Source: Syntrophomonadaceae bacterium (GTDB lineage: Bacteria; Bacillota; Syntrophomonadia; Syntrophomonadales; Syntrophothermaceae). Taken from it: a stretch of DNA of 39,350 nucleotides. The position numbers and the translations under genes are program-made. Each line of letters opens with the position of its first letter. Within the stretch, counting starts at the first letter, position 1. Below, in pieces: positions 34,376 through 39,350 of this stretch. The DNA lies in contig JAAYAC010000015.1 in the NCBI GenBank assembly GCA_012719535.1, positions 1 to 39,350 on the forward strand, given 5' to 3'. The notes under the pieces are model-generated. The model had not been told where the DNA came from and ran no database searches. It saw only the letters and a program-made list of their open reading frames with translations.

Positions 34376-35128
34376 GTGAGCCAGTGGCCTGAACGTTACA
34401 GCCGGCAGATCATACTGGACGAGATGGGCGACAAAGGGCAGGAGAGACTGCATAACGGGAAGGTGTTGGTGGTTGGTGCAGGGGGGCTGGGCACCCCGGC
34501 GATGCTGTACCTGGCCTCGGCCGGGGTTGACGTCATTGGGGTAGTGGACGATGATTTTGTTAGCCAACACAACCTTAACCGGCAGGTATTGCACTGGACC
34601 GATGATGTCAACCAGCTCAAGGTCCAATCGGTGGAGGCCAAACTGGCCAGGATTAACCCGGAAGTCAATGTACAGACATTCATTCAGCGTTTGGATGATG
34701 GGACGGCGAGGGACCTCTGCCAGGGGTTTGACATCGTACTGGACTGTACCGACAATCTGAGGACCAGGCTAGTTATTAACGAAGCTTGTTTGGATATCAA
34801 CATACCTTTTGTTCATGGGGGTGCTATCCGGTTTTACGGCCAAGTGATGACGGTACTACCCGATAAAGGTCCTTGTCTGCGTTGCTTCCTGCCGGATGAT
34901 GCGGAACAGTGTGCGGGCAGTTGTGAGCGCGAAGGAATAATGGGGCCGGTGGTCGGAACCATCGGCGTTCTGCAGGCCTTGGAAGCCATCAAGTACTTGA
35001 CCGGAGTGGGGGAACTCCTGGTAGGTAGGATGCTCTGTTTCGACGGCCTGCACGGGGCATTTGACGAGGTTCCGGTCCAGCGCAACCTGGGGTGTCCGGT
35101 ATGCGGGGGCCGAAAAAGCAAGGAGTGA
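34376..35128 (+). CDS. ThiF/MoeB-family sulfur-carrier adenylyltransferase
   Basis: A 250-residue E1-like enzyme that adenylates the C-terminal Gly of a ThiS/MoaD-type sulfur carrier. Motifs are the nucleotide loop VVGAGGLGTPAMLYLASAG (from about residue 32), HNLNRQVLH, VLDCTDNLRTR, and zinc cysteines CLRC and CPVC; Cys in DAEQCAGSCE lies where the crossover loop is expected. GTG 34376 with GGAGGG upstream gives the normal family length; the frame extends upstream to 34046 inside hydE without support. No thiS, moaD or thiG is nearby, so thiamine, molybdopterin or another carrier pathway is left open. The following desulfurase gene starts 8 bases after its stop. Confidence 0.88.
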   Translation: MSQWPERYSRQIILDEMGDKGQERLHNGKVLVVGAGGLGTPAMLYLASAGVDVIGVVDDDFVSQHNLNRQVLHWTDDVNQLKVQSVEAKLARINPEVNVQTFIQRLDDGTARDLCQGFDIVLDCTDNLRTRLVINEACLDINIPFVHGGAIRFYGQVMTVLPDKGPCLRCFLPDDAEQCAGSCEREGIMGPVVGTIGVLQALEAIKYLTGVGELLVGRMLCFDGLHGAFDEVPVQRNLGCPVCGGRKSKE

Positions 35129-35135
35129 AGTGCCA

Positions 35136-36302
35136 GTGGTCGTGGATATCAAGGAAGTGTATTTGGACAACAGTGCTACGACCCCGGTTATTCCCGAAAT
35201 TGCTGACAAGGTCAGGGAGGCCATGGTGAGGCAATTCGGGAACCCGTCTTCTCTCCACCGAAAAGGCCTGGAGGCCGAGATGCTGGTGACCGAGGCCCGG
35301 AAGCAGATAAGCCGGGGGTTGGGGGTGCGGGACGAGGAAATAATCTTTACCTCAGGCGGGACCGAAGCCAACAACCTGGCTTTATTCGGCGCTGCTATGG
35401 CCAACCGGAGACGCGGCAACAGGATCGTAAGCAGCCCCATTGAACACCCCTCAGTTCTGGAGGTTTTGAAAAGACTGGGTGAACGGGGGTTTGATATTGC
35501 CTTCTGTCTCGTGGACAGCACCGGACGGGTTGATCCAGAGGAGCTGGCTTCTTTGATAACCCCGGAGACAATCCTGGTCAGCATCATGACGGTAAATAAC
35601 GAGATTGGGACCGTTCAACCGGTGAGTGAGTTGGTTGAGGCCTGCAAACAGGTGAACCCCGGCCTGATTTTCCATACCGACTGTGTACAGGCTTTGGGGA
35701 AGATAATAGTCCATCCAAAACAGACGGGTGCTGATATGGTAAGCTTAAGTTCCCACAAGATACACGGCCCCAAAGGGGTGGGAGCCCTGTACGTCGCAGG
35801 AGGGGCTCCACTTGAAGCGTTGTTACACGGGGGAGGCCAGGAAAGAGGGATAAGGTCCGGAACCGAGAACGTGCCGGGAATCGTGGGTTTTGGCCTGGCC
35901 GTCCAAATGGCCACGGCTGATTTTGAGTCACATACCGGGCAGATGCGGCGGCTCAAAACCAGGTTAATAGAGCGGCTCAATTCCAACAGGGTCAAATTCA
36001 GGGTTAATGGCCCGCCCCTCGACCAGGCGGCTCCTCACATCGTCAGCCTGTCTTTCCCAGGGGTACGGGGCGAAGTGCTGGTGCACTTCCTGGAGGCCGA
36101 GAACATATTCGTTTCCACGGGGGCCGCGTGCAGTTCCAGGAAGGTCAAGATCAGCCATGTTCTTAAAGCTATCGGCCTATCCTCTGGGGAAGCGGAGGGG
36201 TCCATACGGGTCAGCCTGTCTATACTGAACACTGAGGATGACATCGAACGGTTAGCTGAGGCTCTGGCTGCAGCACTTAAGAAACTCAAGGGTTTATCCT
36301 AA
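35136..36302 (+). CDS. Cysteine desulfurase, second copy
   Basis: A 388-residue NifS-family PLP enzyme. The PLP lysine is Lys208 in SLSSHKIHGPKG; the persulfide Cys332 lies in VSTGAACSSRKVKISHVL. It is clearly diverged from the copy at 3677, whose loop reads SSGSACTSGSLEPSHVL. Shared landmarks are DNSATTPV, FTSGGTEANN, HGGGQERGIRSGTENVPGIV. GTG 35136 is chosen with AGGAG (35121-35125) 10 bases upstream; GTG 35130 and 35142 are alternatives. It is translationally close to the thiF-like gene and shares an apparent operon with thiI and hydE, so it likely supplies sulfur to ThiI and the carrier activated by the ThiF-like protein. Confidence 0.93.
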   Translation: MVVDIKEVYLDNSATTPVIPEIADKVREAMVRQFGNPSSLHRKGLEAEMLVTEARKQISRGLGVRDEEIIFTSGGTEANNLALFGAAMANRRRGNRIVSSPIEHPSVLEVLKRLGERGFDIAFCLVDSTGRVDPEELASLITPETILVSIMTVNNEIGTVQPVSELVEACKQVNPGLIFHTDCVQALGKIIVHPKQTGADMVSLSSHKIHGPKGVGALYVAGGAPLEALLHGGGQERGIRSGTENVPGIVGFGLAVQMATADFESHTGQMRRLKTRLIERLNSNRVKFRVNGPPLDQAAPHIVSLSFPGVRGEVLVHFLEAENIFVSTGAACSSRKVKISHVLKAIGLSSGEAEGSIRVSLSILNTEDDIERLAEALAAALKKLKGLS

Positions 36303-36464
36303 ACACGTCCTCGCAGGAGGAGTGTATTAAACTGGTGACCTACTTACGACAAGGCACAGCAAGTCACCGCGAGGTTGAGGGCCAGGAAGCAGGGTGAGAA
36401 ACAGGATGTTGCGACCCTCAAGAACTGAGGGCATGGATCCGAATAACGAAGGGGCTGCTTCATA

Positions 36465-36530
36465 CCGGCCGGGGGATGATAACAAAGCCTGCTGCAGCCT
36501 GTGGCCGTAGATGAAGCCTGACGGGTGGCA
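36465..36530 (+). pseudogene. Degraded internal fragment of mnmA
   Basis: CCGGCCGG, GATGATA, CAAAGC, TGCTGCAGCCTGT, GATGA and CGGGTGGC occur in the same order as in mnmA (about 5440-5504), with roughly nine mismatches and a one-base loss. The corresponding protein segment is [21 protein letters not shown] single-base deletion and a stop (TGA at 36519) destroy the frame. In mnmA an S-box unit follows the gene, as it does here. Confidence 0.8.
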
Positions 36531-36560
36531 AGGTTAATCGATTCGACGAGGAAGAAATGA

Positions 36561-36590
36561 TTGACAGGTGACAAAGTCGGTGCGTATAAT
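36561..36590 (+). promoter_or_regulatory. Promoter of SAM riboswitch 4 / metX
   Basis: TTGACA (36561-36566) and TATAAT (36585-36590), spacer 18, identical in sequence and spacing to the riboswitch 1 promoter. The flanking GAAGAAATGATTGACAGG resembles the mnmA end GAAGAAGTGTTGACAGG. AATTCCCAT follows at 36602-36610. Confidence 0.88.
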
Positions 36591-36641
36591 ATATACATTA
36601 TAATTCCCATATATTTAATATAGTTAAAGTAAATAACTTAT

Positions 36642-36771
36642 CTCATCCAGAGTGGCGGAGGGACTGGCCCGATGAAGCCCGGCAACCGGCGAAACGCACG
36701 GTGCTAACTCCTGCGGAGTGATTCCGAAAGATGAGGTTGCTGGTACCTCTTCGCTCGGAAGAGGTTTTTTT
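36642..36771 (+). promoter_or_regulatory. SAM-I (S-box) riboswitch 4 with terminator, upstream of metX
   Basis: P1 is CTCATC (36642-36647) with GATGAG (36730-36735), and the full S-box core is present. The terminator CCTCTTC/GAAGAGG (36746-36764) is followed by T7. It controls the intact metX-metW operon and is nearly identical to riboswitch 2. Confidence 0.96.
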
Positions 36772-36802
36772 AGTATGGAGAAGAGCAGAGGTGAATTGGT
36801 GA

Positions 36803-38020
36803 GTGAGTGATGTTTTAAGCGTAGTTACCGAAAGAGCGACAAAACAACAGGACGGCCCTGAGTCTCCACGGTCCGTAGGTTGGACCAGGTCTCGGCGCGT
36901 GCGGCTAGCCGATAAGCAAAATCCCTTGCCCCTGGACTGCGGGAGGACGATTGCGCCGGTCGACGTGGAGTACGAACTCTATGGAAAGCTGAACGAAGAG
37001 CGTGACAACGCCATCCTTATTGTTCATGCTCTTTCCGGGGATGCCCATGTGGCTGGTTGGGCTGCTGATGCCGAAGAATTAGGGCGTCCCTGGCTGAAAA
37101 CTCGTCCTGGCTGGTGGGATACCATGGTCGGTCCGGGGAAGGCTTTCGATACGGAGAAGTACTGTGTTATCTGTTCCAACATACTGGGGGGCTGTTATGG
37201 AACCACCGGGCCCGCTTCCATTGATCCGGAAACCAATCGTCCATATGGCCTGCGTTTTCCGGTAGTCACCGTGGGGGACTGGGTCAGGCTGCAGGAGAGG
37301 TTGGTCAGTTATCTGGGAATTCAACGCCTGCTTGCGGTGGCAGGAGGGTCGCTGGGAGGTCAACAGGCCCTGGAGTGGGCGTTAGCTTTTCCTGATAGGG
37401 TTGATTCAGTTATTATCTGCGCTGCGGCGGCCCGTCTCAGCGACCAGGGGCTTGCCTTCAATGCGGTGGGGCGGCACGCTATTATGACAGATCCCAATTA
37501 CCGGCAAGGAGATTATTATGATGGCAGCACCCCCGACCAGGGGGTTGCGATTGCACGCATGTTAGCCCACATCACCTACCTGTCGGAGGTGGCCATGAAC
37601 CGAAAATTCGGCCGCCGGTTCTGCAACGGGGAGGGACCGGGGTTTCACCTGGGCGTCGATTTCGAGGTTGAGGGATATCTCCGCCATCAGGGGAAAGCCT
37701 TCGCCGAAAGGTTCGATGCCAACAGTTACTTGTATATAACGCGCGCCATGGACTACTATGACGCCGCAGCCTGGGGAGGCGGGGATATTGACCAAGCCTG
37801 CCAGAGGATTAAGAGCAGGCTGCTCTTGGTTTCGTTTTCTTCTGACTGGCTTTATAGGCCGGAGCAGACGAAGGAACTGGCCCAGGCCTTATACCGCAAC
37901 CGGAAGCTGGCGAGCTATGTTAACATTGATTCATCTTACGGTCACGACGCTTTTCTCCTGGAAACCGACAAGTTATCCTATTTGGTGCGATGCTTCCTGG
38001 AAGGAGGAGAGGAACAGTGA
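36803..38020 (+). CDS. metX: Homoserine O-acetyltransferase MetX
   Basis: MetX acetylates homoserine with acetyl-CoA, the first committed methionine step, feeding MetY and MetI here. The alpha/beta-hydrolase triad is visible: nucleophile Ser183 in AGGSLGGQQALEW, Asp in SSDWLYRP and His in YGHDAFLLE. NILGGCYGTTGP is a further family motif. At 405 residues it is somewhat long because of an N-terminal extension of about 40 residues before the usual PLPLDCGRTIAPV start of the fold. GTG 36803 with GAGGTG upstream is supported by the copy at 10201, which has the same start. Succinyl-CoA use cannot be excluded from sequence. It is under S-box control and overlaps metW by 4 bases. Confidence 0.95.
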   Translation: MSDVLSVVTERATKQQDGPESPRSVGWTRSRRVRLADKQNPLPLDCGRTIAPVDVEYELYGKLNEERDNAILIVHALSGDAHVAGWAADAEELGRPWLKTRPGWWDTMVGPGKAFDTEKYCVICSNILGGCYGTTGPASIDPETNRPYGLRFPVVTVGDWVRLQERLVSYLGIQRLLAVAGGSLGGQQALEWALAFPDRVDSVIICAAAARLSDQGLAFNAVGRHAIMTDPNYRQGDYYDGSTPDQGVAIARMLAHITYLSEVAMNRKFGRRFCNGEGPGFHLGVDFEVEGYLRHQGKAFAERFDANSYLYITRAMDYYDAAAWGGGDIDQACQRIKSRLLLVSFSSDWLYRPEQTKELAQALYRNRKLASYVNIDSSYGHDAFLLETDKLSYLVRCFLEGGEEQ

Positions 38021-38622
38021 GGGAGAATATAAGAAACCGTTGGGACCATGAAATCATCTATGAGCTTATCCCTGAAGGAGCGTCCGTATTGGACCTGGGG
38101 TGCGGCTATGGGGAACTGTTGGCCCGGCTCATAAGGAATAAAGAAGTTCAGGGGATAGGAATTGAAAACGATTTTGAACGCGTGGCCGTATCCATCTCCA
38201 AAGGGGTTCCTGTCCTGCAGGCAGACCTGGACGAAGGCCTCCCCGGTCTGCCCGACCACTTCTTCGATTATGTTATCCTGGAGAAGACTCTGCAGGCGGT
38301 AAAGAAACCGCTTTTCGTACTGGAGGAGATGCTCCGGGTGGGAGGTGCGGGGGTGATCAGCTTCCCTAATTTTGGACACTGGAGGGTCATTTCTTCACTG
38401 TCTTCCACGGGCAGGATGCCGGTGACAGCGGAACTTCCCTACCAATGGTACGATACCCCGAACATTCATCTTTTCACCGCCCGAGATTTTCTCGATTGGA
38501 CCCGTGCGAACAGCGTGCGGGTGGAATACGGAGTGGCGCTGGCGGACGGTGAGGTTGTACCCTTTGACGAAGAGTACTCCGACCGCGCCGAAGAGGTCCT
38601 GTTTATGGTATCTCGTTCATAA
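38017..38622 (+). CDS. metW: Methionine biosynthesis protein MetW
   Basis: A 201-residue class I methyltransferase-like protein that accompanies metX in many bacteria; its exact reaction is unsettled. The SAM-binding motif I is VLDLGCGYGELL, followed by GIEND; DYVILEKTLQAVKKPLFVLEEMLRVG and SFPNFGHWRVI are MetW-specific. GTG 38017 overlaps the metX TGA (GTGA), with AAGGAGGAGA upstream, so the two are translationally coupled. A copy of its last ~41 codons survives in the remnant at 10340-10464. Confidence 0.93.
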   Translation: MRENIRNRWDHEIIYELIPEGASVLDLGCGYGELLARLIRNKEVQGIGIENDFERVAVSISKGVPVLQADLDEGLPGLPDHFFDYVILEKTLQAVKKPLFVLEEMLRVGGAGVISFPNFGHWRVISSLSSTGRMPVTAELPYQWYDTPNIHLFTARDFLDWTRANSVRVEYGVALADGEVVPFDEEYSDRAEEVLFMVSRS

Positions 38623-38809
38623 GTGACAAGAATCTGATTTGTGAGAGGTAAAGGAACACTGGAGGCCGGGATGAATTGTGACAATGCATCCGTTCTTATT
38701 TGGTGCGGCCGGCATAGGCATTGGCTATACGGTGGAAGTCCCGAGCGGCGAAGATAGCAGCAGTCGTTAGCTTAAGACAAGGGTATCCGTGGTGGTGGTG
38801 AAGCCGGGT

Positions 38810-38958
38810 ACCTGTTTTGGGCGTTCCTCTACAACACGGTGGGGATTCCGCTAGCGGCGGGACTTCTGAGCCCGGTGCTGGCGGGAGGAGCCATGGCCTT
38901 AAGTTCAGTTTCGGTGGTCAGTAACGCCCTGAGGCTTAAGCGGGCAAGGTTGACCTGA
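38810..38958 (+). pseudogene. 3'-terminal fragment of a copA gene
   Basis: The 149 bases match the end of copA (18858-19009) with about six substitutions and a 3-base deletion in a GCG repeat, including the stop codon. Most differences are silent (for example TTA/CTG and TTG/CTG leucine codons), as if the source had been a functional second copA. There is no ATPase coding upstream of 38810. It represents only the last membrane segment of CopA. Confidence 0.92.
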
Positions 38959-38966
38959 CACCTTCC

Positions 38967-38996
38967 AAAAACAAAAGGCGGTCCACCCCAACCGCC
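38967..38996 (-). terminator. Intrinsic terminator for the minus-strand gene
   Basis: On the minus strand GGCGGT/ACCGCC (38996-38977) with an 8-base loop is followed by TTTTGTTTTT (38976-38967). It lies about 110 bases past the stop of the small gene at 39108. Confidence 0.75.
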
Positions 38997-39107
38997 CGAA
39001 CATGTCGATTTAAACTTGGCCGAGAGAATCAAATCCTTTATCCGGGATTCTCTACAAGACTGCCGGTACCAGCATAAAGAAGCGAAAACATCGTTCCCCT
39101 TGCTTCC

Positions 39108-39332
39108 TTAATTACCTATCTCACGCTTGAGATCTAATACCTTATCTAAAGGAAGACCGGTTATTTCCGCCACGTCCTCGGGCGAGAACCCTTTTCTTAA
39201 AGCCGCCTTAGCTGTTTCTAACTTTCCCTCCATCTTTCCCTCCATCTTTCCCTCTATCTTTCCTTCGATCCTTCCTTCGATCCTTCCTTCCTTTCTCCCT
39301 TCTTCTCTTATCCACTGTTCGATTTGGGTCAT
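39108..39332 (-). CDS. Small charged-repeat protein resembling the Rpn/PD-(D/E)XK transposase C-terminal tail
   Basis: A 74-residue protein: MTQIEQWIREEGRKEGR, then seven or so EG[RK][IM]-type tetrads predicted to form one long charged helix, then AKAALRKGFSPEDVAEITGL and PLDKVLDLKREI. This arrangement is the C-terminal tail of Rpn-family (PD-(D/E)XK transposase-like) proteins. Here it stands without the nuclease domain. ATG 39332 has GGAGGTGG upstream at good spacing, so it may be expressed as is; the frame also reaches TTG 39347 at the window edge. The 12-base coding repeats (CTTTCCCTCCAT) are prone to slippage. Function unknown. Confidence 0.6.
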   Translation of the reverse strand: MTQIEQWIREEGRKEGRIEGRIEGKIEGKMEGKMEGKLETAKAALRKGFSPEDVAEITGLPLDKVLDLKREIGN

Positions 39333-39350
39333 CGCTACCACCTCCAATAA

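Larger units (their letters stand above)
36303..36802 (+). other. Gene-free stretch holding an mnmA fragment and the metX control region
   Basis: No intact gene. From left to right: about 160 unassigned bases, a degraded mnmA fragment (36465-36530), a consensus promoter (36561-36590), an AATTCCCAT element (36602-36610), SAM riboswitch 4 (36642-36771) and the metX ribosome site GAGGTG (36788-36793). Confidence 0.7.
38623..39107. other. Interval after metW with a copA fragment and a minus-strand terminator
   Basis: No intact gene is supported. Two overlapping short frames (ATG 38671, 28 codons; ATG 38684, 28 codons, starting MHPFLFGAAGIGIGY) follow GGAGG at 38661-38665, but neither is convincing. 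A copA 3' fragment occupies 38810-38958, and the hairpin at 38977-38996 ends the minus-strand gene at the right edge. Confidence 0.5.

Noticed and set aside
35061-35135. N-terminal extension of the second cysteine desulfurase
   Set aside because: It lies inside the thiF-like gene, adds residues before the universal fold start, and has no ribosome site.
39195-39310. Short tandem CTTTCCCTCCAT-type repeats, as for CRISPR or a satellite
   Set aside because: Units are about 12 bases without spacers and encode the EGK/EGR tetrads of the minus-strand protein.

Overview
The window looks like chromosomal DNA of an anaerobic, low-to-moderate G+C Firmicute of the Clostridia type (Peptococcaceae/Desulfotomaculum-like by inference). 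Supporting signs are strong AGGAGG-type ribosome sites with many GTG/TTG starts, Bacillus-style metI-metC genes, four S-box (SAM-I) riboswitches, a YezD-family protein, a HydE radical SAM maturase, FdhD, and many oxygen-sensitive Fe-S proteins. No rRNA, tRNA, CRISPR array or intact insertion sequence was seen.

Layout. 1-2 kb: a lytic transglycosylase and fdhD. 2.1-6.4 kb: an Fe-S/thio-modification block of nadA, an IscR-like Rrf2 regulator, a NifS-type cysteine desulfurase, an IscU-type scaffold and mnmA. 6.4-15.1 kb: sulfur amino-acid synthesis. It holds SAM riboswitch 1 with cysK, then metY, a C_GCAxxG_C_C protein, SAM riboswitch 2 followed by a broken metX/metW remnant and metI-metC, a DUF2325 protein, a 55-residue YezD-family gene and a second cysK. 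15.4-20.6 kb: a copper locus of two small membrane proteins, a two-HMA CopA and an HMA-SafE-cupredoxin fusion, with a cupredoxin scrap behind it. 20.8-27.2 kb: a seven-gene same-strand run of a PaaK-like CoA ligase, a VOC protein, an ABC importer, a QueG-like Fe-S protein and a DUF1847 protein. 27.3-31.3 kb: a frameshifted gene, a 41-residue Cys-rich protein on the minus strand, and a minus-strand pair of a chemoreceptor and a GAF/HD-GYP protein. 31.4-36.3 kb: SAM riboswitch 3 with a second metX remnant, then thiI, hydE, a ThiF/MoeB protein and a second cysteine desulfurase. 36.5-38.6 kb: an mnmA fragment, SAM riboswitch 4 and intact metX-metW. 38.8-39.35 kb: a copA 3' fragment and a minus-strand Rpn-tail-like small protein.

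How it works together. Most genes move sulfur: cysteine synthesis (cysK x2), desulfuration (two desulfurases), delivery to Fe-S clusters (scaffold) and to tRNA thiolation (mnmA, thiI), and conversion into homocysteine/methionine precursors (metX, metW, metY, metI, metC). SAM-I riboswitches provide one control layer. A second layer is suggested by a recurring dyad, CCTANY-N5-RNTAGG, with AATTCC/GGAATT half-sites close to sulfur-gene promoters. The Rrf2 regulator encoded here has the best copy in its own promoter and is the obvious candidate to bind it.

The most unusual aspect is evidence of local copying and decay. The riboswitch-metX-metW unit exists intact at 36.6 kb and as a 1.56-kb internal-deletion derivative at 10 kb, whose riboswitch now precedes metI-metC. 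A different metX remnant follows riboswitch 3. Short pieces of mnmA and copA flank the intact metX-metW unit. All assignments were made by reading the sequence; no database search was run.
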